From Rhodamnia argentea (lineage: Eukaryota > Streptophyta > Magnoliopsida > Myrtales > Myrtaceae): a stretch of 64,000 bases of DNA. The notes under the pieces were generated by a model. The model was given only the letters and a program-made list of their open reading frames with translations, ran no database searches and was not told the DNA's origin. The stretch is from assembly GCF_020921035.1 (NCBI RefSeq), contig NC_063155.1:10463001-10527000 (forward strand), written 5' to 3'. Position numbers and translations under genes: made by a program. How positions within the stretch are numbered: position 1 is the stretch's first letter; the number at the start of each line of letters is the position of its first letter. This document shows, one piece after another, positions 33,356 to 45,998 of this stretch.

Positions 33356-36312
33356 TGTTGACACCTAATTTTGGTGTTCCCCGTGTTATATTTATATTTA
33401 TTAAATAATAACACGTCTAATTTATTTTCGTCTTATTGCAAAATAGAAAAGTAAAAATATATATAACTACTAAAAAAAAAAAAAAAAAAAGAGAGAGAAG
33501 AAGAAGAAGAAGAAGAAGAAGAAGAAGAAAAAAAGAAAGAGAAAGAAAAAAAATGAATGAAATGATAAGCTATTGAATATGCATATTTTCTTGTTGTACT
33601 ATAAAAAAAAATCAAAAATCAAATTTTATTTTATTATTTTATTTCGTTTTTTTTTTAAAGAAAAAAAATATCGGGTCGGGCCAGATCGACTCAAGCCCGC
33701 TCGTGGCTGTCGCATTTCACGTGTAGCCCACCCACGCGCAGCCCAGTTGGGCAATTCTCTTCCTCAGCCCACCATTTCCTTTTAGTTCTCAGCCCATCTC
33801 CCTTTCTTATTTCTCTTCAGCCCATCTTTGTTTTGTTTTCCTCCCCCCACAGCCCATCTCTCTCTTTTAATCTTTTCTCTTCAGCCCTTCCATACGTGAA
33901 CATATCCCACCCTCACGTCCACTCACCTGCACACACTTACGTTATTCACGATTTCACCGCATACTCCACGCGGTCTTTCACCAACCTACGTCTCCATCAA
34001 CCGGATTTTGCGCTCGTCCACGCAAACAAGCTTGGGGGAGGAGTCAGCAAGAAGATAAAAGAAGGAGAGAAAGGCAGGCTGTTGGAGGGGTTGAGCGCTA
34101 AAAAAAAAAAAAGGGAGAAGCTTAGGGGGAAAAAAAAAAAAGGGAAGGAGAAGCGATCTAGTAGCCGCCCGCCGTTGATCGGCGACCATTTGACAGCGAT
34201 CGAGCCCATTCAGGTTGGCTTTTGTCCGGTTTACCTTGGTTGGCTCGGTTCTCCTTTTCGAAGGCTCGCCGGGCCGGGACCGACAGTTTCTTTGGCCCGG
34301 CGAGTCGTTTCATGTAGCTAAGAAGAGTTCTAATTAGTGCCACATGCTCGTTTTGTCGATTTAGTGGTTCGATCTATCTTTACTTGCGTTTGCCGAAGTC
34401 TCATGTCCCTCCCCATGTGACCATAAAAGCTGTTTGTTCCAACTGAGAGCTTAAGGTTTAAACGGCGGCTTAATCTCTGCGTGTGGTACTTGGGTTGGCA
34501 AGTGAAGAGGTGCCAAAGAAGAAGAAACGTGAACTGGACCCTGAAAACAGAGGAGAAATTTTTACATATAAAAAAAAAACGAAAAAACGAAAGAGAAAAT
34601 GCAATAAAAATGTGAACGGAGACGAGGCGAGCTCGAGTCCAGGCGACGCAAACATCAACGCAAGTGGTGACTCGAGTCAGAGACGACGACGCTGAGGTCG
34701 AGTCTCGGTGTCGCGTTCTCGGTGCCCGGTGAATAGAGCCGGTTGGCTTCTAGCAGGCCCAACGGGCGCGATTCAGTAGCATGCGGGCCGAGTGAGTCCA
34801 TTTGAGTCGGCGGCATGGGAGGCGACGCGAGTCCGAACGAAGGCGACGCGAGTCCGAGCTTAGGCGACACGACGACGAGGCGAGCAAAGACCAGTGGCGG
34901 TACCGGGTTTTGGTCACGGCCATAGGTGAAGTCGAGCGTAGCAGTGGCAAGACGGGCAAAGGCTGTTGGAGTCGGTGGTGTAACGTCGCCGTCGGGTGTT
35001 GCAGAAAAAGAAAAGGTCCCAAGCTTGAAGATGATGAACAGTAATAATGGGGGGTTGATTCACGCTTCTGTTGGCTGTTTGTGGGCTGAGAAAGATTAAA
35101 AAAAACGAGAATAAGAAGAAAAGGATGGGCTGGCGTGGGGGAAAAGAAGGGAGATTGGGCTGGCGTTAGAAGAGAGGAGGTTGGGCCCGAAAAGACTGAA
35201 GAGAATGGTGTGGGCTGTCGCGTGGGCTGCTCGTGCGGGCTGGTGGAGAGAAAAAAGAAAGTCTTTTGGGGCCTGATTTGTGTTGCTTGGCGTGTGGGCT
35301 GTTCGGTTGGGCTGGGGTGAAAGAGAATAAAGGCAGCTGGGCCCGTGTGCTGACTTGGTCGCTGGAAAGTGGGCCAGAAAATTGGGAGCCCAGTTCATTA
35401 AAGACAAAGAAAATTGGGCCTGAGCATTTTGTGTCCCCCGGGGCCCGGGTCTGGATTTCTCCCGCGGACCGGACCGGGCCCGACGACCTGATCCAGGTCC
35501 GGGTCCGAGAACCCGACCCGGACCCGGTTCCCTCTAATAAAATATTAATAAAAAATAAAAAAATAAAAAATAAATAAAAATTCAAAAAAAATAAATAAAA
35601 ATTCAAAAAAATCAGAAAAATTTCGGAAAATTAGAAAAATGGTTTCTTTGACATTTTTACCCCTAATGTGAATTTTAACACCTCAAATTGGCGTTGATTG
35701 AAGATTGATGTCCAATCCGGTCTGATATTGTTGTAATTCGACCTTCGAGTCGAAGTTGTTTGTTTAAATATCGCCATCATAGATTTGGTCTGCATGTGCT
35801 TATCCCGATCTTTATTTGGCATATTTACCCGATTGAGTGCTTACATACACTGTCTTTTGAAAAATTGCCTATTAATTGTTTTTTCTATCCGTTAGGTTAA
35901 GGATAAATAGGTAATTGCACGAAATGATGGAAAAACATTATGCATGATCATTTAGTACTGGTTAAATACTTGATGAGCTTAAAATGATATGCGGAATGTG
36001 TGGTCACCTTAGGAAATATCAACCGGTTAGGTACCGAAAGGGCGCTAATTTTCTAATTAGCGTAAAGAAGTCCCCGAACTTAGAAGCTGCGGTTGCGTAG
36101 GAATCGAGATAATCCTCCCTTGTCTCGTTTGGTTTTTAGCCAACCCCAATAGGCTAGTGGCGACTCTTAATAGCATTTTAATTCGCTAATCGGTAAAAAG
36201 AAATCCAATGTCACGCGAGGTAGGACTTGGGAGAGTCCACGCCATTGATCTATGGCAATACCTCTAAACCCCGCCGGACCCTCCGCAGGAGGCCGAAGGC
36301 GAGGTCGCGACA
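33356..36312 (+). mobile_element. solo LTR (about 2.96 kb, Ty3/gypsy type)
   Basis: Starts TGTTGACACCTAATTTTGG and ends GAGGTCGCGACA, with an exact 5-bp target duplication CTAAC at 33351-33355 and 36313-36317. No gag or pol frame lies inside, so it is a solo LTR. Internal content includes poly-A and GAA tracts (about 33470-33545), GCCCA/GGGCC-rich middle sequence and a GGTCCGGGTCC-rich patch (about 35455-35530). The start sequence is typical of long-LTR gypsy elements (Tat/Ogre group is my guess). Orientation is judged from the start sequence. Confidence 0.8.
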
Positions 36313-36317
36313 CTAAC

Positions 36318-37174
36318 TTGACCGCTTTGTCGATGATTTCTTGCCAAGATTGGCCATAAAAAGTCAAATTGTCGAAAAATTTAGGATTAAATAGGGACAA
36401 TTGAAATTGACGAATTGTCGAAAAATTTATAATCAAATTGGACAAATTAAAAGGCTTAAAGCTAGATTGATACAAATAGAATGAGTTCGGGACTTTTTTT
36501 TCGATAATTTCCTAGATTAGTGTGTGGCTCATCCCATTAGTCTTCCTCAATTTTGTAACACAAGTTCATTGGAGATTTGTTCATTATGCAACTTTGAGTT
36601 ACCCTATAAGGCTATACCCCGTAACACAAGTTCTTCATGTGCCCAAAAGCCTTAGACACGCTATCGAAATGTTTTTTGGCAGGAGAAACTTCCAATTAAA
36701 CGTTGAACTCTAATTTTTATTCTCTGTCCATACAGCTTTTAGAAGCATGATTTGTCCGCATGATGCTAGGGGTATATTTGAATTCGAGTAGAGCTCGCCA
36801 AGATCAAGCCGAGGCTCAACTTGACTCGATTTGCATATTCGATGCTTGTAATTGAAATTGATTTGAATTCGATTGAGCAGTTAAATATTTTCTTGAGCTC
36901 CACTGGAACAAAAAAGTTGAGATACTTGACTTGATTCTTATAGATTATAACCGATTTGTAAAGAAGCTAGAGCTTGAGCTCGATCTTCCACGATATAGGT
37001 GTTATAACTTGGGATTTTAATGTCTATTCTTACAACTATTAAATGTTCTTGTAAGAGAAATTATACAAGTTGAATCGGGTCCGTGAGATTACCATTACTA
37101 AGATATTCGAGGAGCTCCACCTGGACTTGGGAAGAAGGCCGCGAGGGTCGGGGAGAGAGAGAGAGAGGGGGGCG
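36318..37174. other. intergenic region before the pseudouridine synthase gene
   Basis: Contains a repeat-like stretch with AAATTGTCGAAAAATTTAGG twice in variant form (about 36362-36430), a GAGCTCGA-rich dispersed repeat (about 36780-36990), and a GA tract (about 37152-37168) directly before the start codon. No gene recognised. Confidence 0.5.
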
Positions 37175-40100
37175 ATGGAGATTGTATGGCAGACGCCGGC
37201 GAACCCACCGGAGCGTCAGGATTACATATTTCGAAAGGGTAATGATTGAATGAATGATCACTCACTCCCTGATTCAGATTCTGAACGAGTGAACTTCTGA
37301 TTGTTGATGCGATTCTTATGCCAGGGAGACGTCTCGTCAGGCCCTACTACTTCGAATTCATCTCTCATGTCCGTCTTCCCTCTCTCTCTCTCTCTCTCTC
37401 TACCCCCACGCCTACTGTTTTCAGCATTCTCAGCTCAACTTCTGATGACCCACAGGTCAAGAATCGATGGGCAGGCAAAACCATTGTTGATTTCTTCGCC
37501 CAAGAGTTCAAAGGCAGACCTTTCGAGTACTATGTACTTCCCTTGATCTTCCTCTGTTTGATTCTGCCTTCAGCTGTTACATGCCGCTCGTTTCTTAGTC
37601 ACGGTTGGCTTGTGTTTTTGTCTGTGTCTGTGTCTGCCCTGCCCTGCCCACCATCATATTAAGGTGAGCGCTGTTCAATGCGGGCGCATTCAAGTTGATG
37701 GAGAGACCGTCCCTGTTTCTTACATTCTCGAACCCTCCCAGAAGATTAGCCACTTCTTACACAGGTTGCTTCCTTTTCGATCGTCTTCCTTCTTCTGCGT
37801 CAAGCGTTGGATCCTATACACCTTCGTCGTCTTCTGCCTTGTTTTCCTCCTTCCTTTTGCTGCTTTGAGTTCATTTGGCTAGCTGTTCGATTGATGCGAC
37901 AAAGGTTGTAGGCATGAACCTCCTGTAATGGCCTCTGACGTCACCGTGCTTGTCGAAGAGCCAGACGTTGTGACTGTCTGCAAGCCCGCCTCTGTCCCGG
38001 TAAGTCGCCTGCTACTCGCTGATGTTTTGTCCCTGCTAAATGCTGATGAGTGAGGATGCTAGTCTCTGTGCTCCTCTGTGCCTCTGTTGCGTTGAAATAT
38101 TGCATTTCACCCCTCCTTTGGCATTGATGCGGATGTGAAAGAGTCTCATGTTGTACTTTACAACTCTTCATGAGGTTTCAAGAACAATCTTAACTAGTCT
38201 CATAGCATTGATATCCACTGCAACAAACTGCTTTATTCTTTTGATGTGGATTGCGTCTGTTATAGTAGATCTGTTGCCTTCGATTTTTAATCTTCTGCTT
38301 TTCTTTTCGATCTGAAAGTCTTTGCATGCTATCTCCCCTACAGGAGATTGAATCACTGGTGTGGACTCATCTCTTCTTTAGCATTGCTTTAATGTGACTT
38401 CTTCCACGTATTTTTAGGTTCACCCATGCGGTCAGTATCGCAAGAATACCGTCATTGGTATACTTCAAGCTGAGCATGGATTGGCCCCTTTGTTTCGTAT
38501 CCATGTAGAGCCCCTTGAAAGCATCTACATAATCATGCAAGGACATTGTTTTTTTATGGGGTTTGATATCGTATATGATCAACTGCCATTTACCCTTCTC
38601 GTAAATGACATTGTGGTTCTCCAGCAAAGTCGTATTTATTGCATTTCCTCCGGAAACCCTGGCTACATATCTTTTCTTTGACATAATAGCGGTTCATAGA
38701 TTGGATCGCCTTGTCTCAGGGCTCCTTATCTTGGCCCGAAATGCCGCAAAAGCTGATCTTTTCAGGCAACAGGTGAGAGTCAGTTTGCATTTTTGGCTAC
38801 ATTTAGTTTGAGTGGCGATCCTTTATCTTTGTGGCATGTTAGTGCTCCATCTGCGAAAGAGAGCATGTGTGGATAATGTGTACAGTCTTCCTTATGTAAC
38901 TAAAGCTTGTTTTACTAGAAAATGATACCTAAGCTTGTAGGAGAGAATTTCTTCATGTGTGGTTAGTGTGTATCGGCATCCTTACGTATCTAGAGCTTGT
39001 TTTACTAGAAAATAGATACCTAAGGCTTGAGGTCCTTAAAATATTGATTCTGTAGCTTTTCTTTGTACTGAAAACTGTTATGTCTACAAAGAGTGAGAAT
39101 ACACTGTTACTCCTCGATGCTAATGGCTGTTGTTGCAATCTGAAATGCTTCCTGCCATAAAAAATTGCAAAAATTGGATTCATCAGAGACTGCAAAGATC
39201 ATATTATATATAGACAAAATGCTATGATTGTCTGGGAACTTAATTCTTGCAGATTGAAGGTGGAATGGTGCAGAAACAGTACATTGCAAAGGTGGTTGGG
39301 GTATTTCCAGAGAAAGAGGTATACTTCCTTAGGTTGATGAGGAAGATTATAGTATGAGAAAGAAAGGTAGTGATCTAGGCATATATAAGGGCCTGTTAAA
39401 TCCTGTTAAGATCTAGTCACACTAACATGTGGCAATTAGAGCAGAATTAGATATTTCACGTTAACAAGTATTCACTTTGTATCATTAATAGAATATGTCC
39501 AGTATGAGTGATTTTTGTACTTTATTCTATTCTTTTCTGTGCATGAATACATTGTCTTGCCATGCCAAAGAAAGACATTCATGCTTCCTGAAATTCACTA
39601 TAACTTGGAATGATTGATTTCAAGAAATCTTAGTTTACTAAAATTTTAATAAGCTCACTATTCTTGGGTATAGTGCCATTACAGTTTGAGTTGCAAGTGA
39701 AAGCGTATCCAATATTTCTCCACTGATCCCATATCATATGATCCTTTATTTCCTCCAGCTGCTAGTTGATGTTAGCATATATTATAATCCTCGGGAAGGA
39801 AGAAGCACAGTCAAGGTGAGTTTTAGTTAATTGTCTGTTCTATCCTGAAAGAACTAAAGATTTGTGTAGATTAGTATCTCATTGCTTCATTAAGTTGGAA
39901 AAGTCAGTCTTAATTTTCAATTTGGTTGGGCAGGCGGGTGACTCTTGTTGTGATCCACTTTCAAAAGGAAAGACAGCTTCCACAAAATTTACAAGGATTA
40001 GCAGCAATGGGACTCACAGCATTGTCTTGTGTGAACCAGTTACTGGACGGACTCATCAAGTATGGATGTATAGAAGCTATGTGAAATGAGACAATGGTTA

Positions 40101-41614
40101 GCTTATGGAAAGAATAGGAAACCTCTTCAGTTGCTTAACGGAGGCTGCTCACTTGCACAGATGCATGATTTGCTAATTGTAGTTTCCGCATCATATGATA
40201 GCTATTTGCTCAGCCTGGTCCTTTTTGGGCAGCTTTGTGTTATAATGAGCTTCTCCTCATTTCTAGCATATACAACTTCTTGTTTGCTTGTTTATTTGAA
40301 GAATTTGGGACGATCAGACTAAGCATGAATTTGCCTTTTCTTCATCTTTACCTATAATATTTTCTTTTTTGAGCTGTGTCCATATTATTAGGACGTATGT
40401 GCCATCCATCTTTTCATTATTTCAGTTGGACAGTTATATGTCTTCATTGAAGTGATAGATATAATGGCCTTTAGGATTTTTTTCTTTCCTTATCATCTGA
40501 TTTTAAGTGTTCTTCAATGTTTAATGCTCTTGCTCCCTGCTCTGTTCACTTGCTGTGGTGTAGATACGAGTTCACTTGCAGCACACAGGACATCCAATTG
40601 CCAACGACATGCTTTACCTCTCTGAATATGTTGATAATCGCTCCGATGTAGGAATGAGTGCCGATAGAGCTGCTGGCAAGTCATCGATTTCAGAAACAGA
40701 CAATACGTATGTTGATGATTGTGAAGAGACTTGCTGCAAAAATTTCAGCATTGATCCCATGTGCACACATTGTCCAAATTTGGCTCCAACAGGGTAATGA
40801 CTATTAGCTTCTCTTTTCAGTTCAAATTGCTGTTTTTGTTCTCTGAACTTCTTGTGATTTTCTAGGTTGATCCTCAAACTAAATTTGTTTGAATTGGACT
40901 CATATTGGTAGAGATCATTCCCTGCAGTAGGGATTTTACAGTTTGTTCACAAAAATTTAAAATGGAAAAAAGGAGAAAAAGAGAAACATTTGTAATTCGA
41001 TCTGCTACTCCCCTGGCGTCAGCATAAGTTAAAACATAAATTCAGAGAAAATTACTATTTTGGGGCCCAAAATGATGGTTCCTATTCATTTGATGGTAGA
41101 AGGTAAGATTCTAGATATAGATGGCTAAGCATAAACTCTAGAAGGCAACTTTTATTTTGACGAGGACGTGCTTTCCTTGATATTCTAAAGTGAATCCTCA
41201 GTTTAGGTGCTTGTCTTATTCTTGACACCAAACATGCTGTTGACCTACATCCCTGCATGATGTGCCATGTGATAAAAATGGCAAGAGACATCGGAAAAGT
41301 AGTCTTTTGAAGGCATCTATTGAATTCTCCCCTCCACCCCCCGCCCCCGGATCTTTGGTTTATAAGCCTTCAGGATTTGGTCTTCCTCTTTTGCATACCT
41401 CAGCATTGTAAATGATCTATCGGATTCTATAGGGGATTTGCTGGTGTACCAAAGACAGAGATTTACATCACATCACTTAGTCCTTCCCATATTTTGATAC
41501 TTTTTTGCCAGATATGAGGAGCACGAAGTGGGGTTATGGCTATATTGCATAAGATACTCTGGACCTGGATGGAAATATGAGTGCCCATATCCAGGTTGGG
41601 CATTTTTTAGCTAA
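37175..41614 (+). CDS. RNA pseudouridine synthase 7-like (RluA/RluD family)
   Basis: Converts uridine to pseudouridine in RNA. Twelve exons join in frame: 37175-37238, 37325-37368, 37456-37533, 37664-37764, 37912-37999, 38418-38496, 38690-38772, 39253-39318, 39759-39815, 39934-40059, 40564-40793 and 41512-41614, giving 372 aa. The start MEIVWQTPANPPERQDYIFR matches the plant PUS7 N-terminus. An S4-like segment (AVQCGRIQVDG) comes first. The catalytic motif is HRLDRLVSGLLI with Asp157, then GRTHQIRVHLQHTGHPIAND. The end (CPYPGWAFFS) is a typical Cys/Trp-rich plant tail. Intron 7 carries a 90-bp-period tandem duplication. The target RNA is not known from sequence. The name follows Arabidopsis numbering from memory. 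Confidence 0.9.
38864..39027. repeat. tandem duplication in intron 7 of the pseudouridine synthase gene
   Basis: Two diverged copies (about 38864-38936 and 38954-39027, period 90 bp) share CATGTGTGG, AGCTTGTTTTACTAGAAAAT and ATACCTAAG. Confidence 0.75.
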
Positions 41615-42792
41615 AGGAGGAGACCGTGAGATGGGGCTTCTTCTTGTCCTTTCTCTTTTTGATGGTTGATAAAGTGCTAATCCCACCATGAAAAAGAGTG
41701 GTTCTCCATTCACTTGATTCCATTGCATATTATGCATTTGCAATTGTTGAACGGGAAAACATGAGTTGACAACTTCAATTATTGTAACCTTGAAGTGGTG
41801 TATGTTTCCTGCGTTCTGAATGAAGGTCTCTCTGGTTGCATCGCGTTCCACCTTCGTATAACTATGTGAAAGGTGGAATTAAGGTCTGAGGGGCTTATTT
41901 CCAGGTGCTTGCTGCTTTTCATCAATTTCTAAGCTGCACTAATTCGTATCATTGCCAAAGCCGGGTTTTATTCTTAATGACTACAAGTCTCTGGCAACAA
42001 ACATACAGATCAAATATTATGATTCTCACAAGATGTGATGCTTTTCTCCCCCTTACGAAGCAGCTGGGACTCTGGGCGCGAAATTTGTGATGTAGAACTT
42101 TGTATGCGAGTCACCTCTTTTTTGTTGTCTGTCCATCCAGCCGAGCTACTGCGATCCTCACCTATCTCTCCGCAGTATCAAAGGTGTTGTGGCTTCAAAC
42201 TGACATTACTTTAGGTGACTTTTGGACGTTTTGTCTTACCATATATGGGTCCACTTCATGCTTTTCTTCTTGCTAGCGTCGGCTATGGAGAATAATCTTC
42301 GCCCACTCAACTTACATACTAAGGTCCCATTTCCTTTTTCCCCTTTTAGTGAGATCATACATTGACAGAAAAGTTACAGAATATGTTTCTGAGTTACTGA
42401 TCTTGTTGAATCTGAGCGTGGGTTGATTTGAACTAGGAATACGGAGTTCGTCACCAATGAGATTTTGGTGTAATGACGACATAGTCGAGGTACTATCAAA
42501 ATTCGACTCGCAGGAACACACCACGGAAAGTTGTCTTGTACTGATGGGTTCTTACCCGTAGCCCCAGAGGAAAAGAGTGCCATATTAATATAGTTTGTTT
42601 GCTTGATATCAACTGATAAATTACATGGTTAGTGCAAATAGGCGATACAGGCAGACCTGGATTCTTTTGGGGGGCGAGAGAGGAGATAGTTTGCTAAACA
42701 AGACAAGTGTACTGGTATCGTAACATTAGGAATGGTGCTTGACCTTGGATAGTGCACTGGTCAAGCTTTTGTCCATGAGCAGCGATTCCTGC
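41615..42792. other. convergent intergenic region, no gene recognised
   Basis: 3' sequences of the pseudouridine synthase (plus) and the SWEET gene (minus). Short open frames show no family resemblance. Confidence 0.6.
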
Positions 42793-44330
42793 CTAGATTG
42801 CTTTGGAAGCCATCTCGACGATTTGGTCATCTTCGCCAACGCCGTCTTTCAGGACATCCTTCAACTGCGCAGCTAGCACTGGTTTAAGCTCTTGACACAC
42901 GGCTGCGCTCAGCTTCTCGACGTGGATGATCTCTTCCCTCGTTTCCTGCGGTTGCAAATCAGGCTCCACTACCACTTTCTGTGCGTTCTTCCTGTATATT
43001 GCGTAAAGCACCATCTGAACCACTCCCAATGCGAATCCCAACACGTTTGGCACCTGCGTCGTGTGTACATAGATACCTTAAAGCAGTTACAAAGCAAGAC
43101 TTGTTGGAAGGAAATAAGGATGTTGGGGGGTCTTCAGGTTTCCACGTACGGCAATGAAGTAGTCTTTGCGGAGAAAGCCATAGAAGAACCACACGATTGC
43201 ACTGAGCGTGAGGAAGGATGATAGAGTTATCGGCATGAACTCAACGCTCTTGGTTTTTACGACTTTTCTCTGCCACATCCATAGTTTTTTGTTATATTTC
43301 AGTAACCAAACTTAGGAAATGAAGTCATTAACAGTAGCAAGTGCAAAACTGAAGGACGAACGAGACGAAACGAAAGCGATGAATCATCAAACCATAATGA
43401 AATTATTGCGTCCGGTCTAAACCCAATGAACCCGGTCCATCGCCGATTGCTAGTGTATATATACCCACACACGCTGCTACATGCTCACAAATTTTATCAG
43501 ATTTAACTAGTTTCTAACTCACCAGGATGCAAAGTGGAGCGGCAAATACGCCTAGAGAGAATGTCATGCAAATCCATCCTAGAATCCGCGAGCGATTTGC
43601 TCCTTTTGATAGGAAGAAAGTGGTGGAGAGCACTGCACCATACCCCAATACGTTCATGCTCAGGAAAAGCTTCAAGGTCGTCATCTACAGAATTACAGCT
43701 TATAAAGTTTAAGCATAAAATAATACCAACTCGTTCATTCCTTTATAATTAACAAGAACGTCAATACCCTAGCATTCTTCGAGGCGTAGATGAGGTAGGC
43801 AGCCACGTAAACAGTCTCGATGACACAGCCGATTCCGTTGATGGTGATGAGGAGAGTGTCCTTCTTGAGCAGTCCGTAGTACAGCAGAAGCATGGCGCTC
43901 AGAAGTGACACCACGTAGGGAATCGACTGAAACCCTTCCGTAGATTTTCTCTTGCAGATTCCGCAGAAAGTGGGCCTGCCACACATACCATCACACCAAG
44001 TAGCTTTTAGTATGACATGACACAATATTTTTGAACTGCAAGGGGAACAAAGGCAGATGATATAACTCACAGCGGAGCAAGAAAGGTTATGAAGGAAACG
44101 ATGTTGCCTGCAAAACAATCAAAAGAAGTCAAATGGTGCACTGCTCGATAATCGCTTAAAAAAGACTGAGAAGGAGAGCGCTCAACCATAGTCGAGCAGT
44201 GCACATTTTGAAAGCAGATCGTGGAAAGACTGACGATGAAGATCAAAAGGTAATAGGAGGCGGAGGGGAGCGAGTACTCACCCAGAAGGCCGAAAGCAAA
44301 AGCCACCGTGGCTACGTGTTGCATGGCCAT
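42793..44330 (-). CDS. SWEET sugar transporter (MtN3/saliva family, clade III-like)
   Basis: Bidirectional sugar uniporter of the plasma membrane; clade III members move mainly sucrose. Six exons join in frame: 44330-44282, 44107-44071, 43975-43768, 43684-43523, 43269-43150 and 43053-42793, giving 278 aa. The six-exon layout is the family norm. The first MtN3 unit runs from about residue 8 ([20 protein letters not shown]) through [19 protein letters not shown] to [17 protein letters not shown]. The second runs from [20 protein letters not shown] through [20 protein letters not shown] to [19 protein letters not shown]. The cytosolic tail (about 62 residues) is acidic. Clade is judged by motif style; sucrose specificity is inference. 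A TATA box lies about 160 bp upstream. Confidence 0.93.
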
Positions 44331-44490
44331 CTCTCCGAAGGAGGACGAACGTTACAGAAACGCTTTGCCTAATGAATTATACACTTCACGCACACTTCCC
44401 TGATCACACTCCCGCCTTTCTCTAGATGCTCACTGTCTTTACTATCTCATAATGGGTGTGATCTCGAACGAGGCTTCCTGAGGATGGAGA

Positions 44491-44504
44491 TGGTATATAT
44501 AGAG
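44491..44504 (-). promoter_or_regulatory. TATA box of the SWEET gene
   Basis: CTCTATATATACCA on the minus strand, about 161 bp before the start codon, with no competing TATA in between. Confidence 0.55.
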
Positions 44505-45770
44505 CTGAGACTGAGAGTGCCAAGTGCGGAATTCAACCAACTTGCATGGGAAACAGTCGAGGAGTATCGGTACAAAGATGATGATGATTCCTTTCCAGTT
44601 GTTCCCACTCAACACACTTTTGATCATCCAACTGAGTGGAACACGATCCAAACAGCTTTCTCCCCCTACTTCTGCATTTGGCCTCATTTAACCAAATTTA
44701 GCTTGAACCACCCAGAATACCAAAGGGAACTCTCCCTCCCTCTCTCTCCCCCCCAGCTCCAAGTCCAAGTACATTGCCGCAAAATACTCCGGCTCGGGCC
44801 CCACCAGGCCTCCTTTCTGATGTGTCGTCCACCAACTGGTCTTTGAGGCTTACAACTCATGTTTTTGTCCCACGGGTGACTTCCCCAATTCCCTCCTCCT
44901 TCCATTCCTTCTTTCTTCTTATGACTCTCCCAACCACCCCTAACTCTCTCTCTCTCTCTCTCTCTCTCACTACCAGATATCTCGAAGCCAAATCTCATAC
45001 ATTACTAAAAAACACAAGGTTAACCACATCACGTAACATACCCACAGACAAATCCTAGATATATAGAGGTGACGACTACATATGTTCGAAGGTAGCTATT
45101 GAGTTCAATCGAGTGCCGATGATGCGGTAAGTGTTGAGGTGTGGTTCATACTCTCCATCGATAGGAAAATATTGAGTCCTGTTCTAGGTTGACGTCCGGG
45201 GGAGCCTCTTCGGTTAGGGTCTCAAATGGGCAGCGCACCTAGATGCCAGAAGGTTTTTACAGTTTGAGCCCATATTTTATTGTTAGTTTGGGATTGAATT
45301 CATATAGCTACTGTTGTATATGCATAATATCTTTTTCTTGTAATTGAGGGTTGTAACAGAGATATGAAATGTCGTAATTATAGTGAAAATTTGTTTTGAA
45401 TGTAGCCTTGGTTTAAGGGTAAACTAGGATAAAACCTTATTCTCGAATTCTATTTCTCGTTTTTACTCTTTACTTTTGCTGTGGTCTATGCACCAAATCC
45501 TAATAGCAATATTGTATTTGAATATGAGAGGTTCATGCTAAAGTGGTACCATCGTCACACTAGATACCTCTTGGTATCAAAATTTGAGTTCCACCTTGAT
45601 TTGAAGAAGAGATCTCTTACCAGGTATTCCTTAACCTTTGAACTAAACTAAACAGAATAGGAAGCACCTACTAGCAATGCCAGGAACTATAAATACCGTT
45701 GTGGATATTACAATGTTTGTTCATTGATTTGGAAACATCGTATTGAACACTTAAACAAGTCAGCTCTATA
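44505..45770. other. intergenic, nothing recognised
   Basis: SWEET upstream sequence with a CT run (44947-44969) and unassigned DNA. Open frames here are short and unsupported. Confidence 0.6.
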
Positions 45771-45998
45771 TGTTAAAATGAATGGCTCCTCAAATCACTT
45801 AGCAAAAAGTCTGGTATAATTAGCATTTGTCTTTGCCTGTACATGAAAATTGAGAAGTTATGATGGTACCGAGTATAGTACTACTCTATTTAAGTGTCAG
45901 ATAAGTTTAAAGTCTATTATGCGTAGGAATGCAAGGAAAGTTTATGAAATATAAGATATAGCATGCATAGTCTTATAAGATTGGAAGTTTTTTTAACA
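45771..45998 (+). mobile_element. isolated copia/TRIM-type LTR with adjoining primer-binding site
   Basis: TGTTAAAATGAATGG...TTTTTTTAACA (228 bp, TG...CA) is followed directly by TGATATCAAAGCC, a worn initiator tRNA-Met primer-binding site. No second LTR or coding region is seen downstream, so this is a fragment. Short LTRs of this form are typical of small copia or TRIM elements. Confidence 0.5.
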
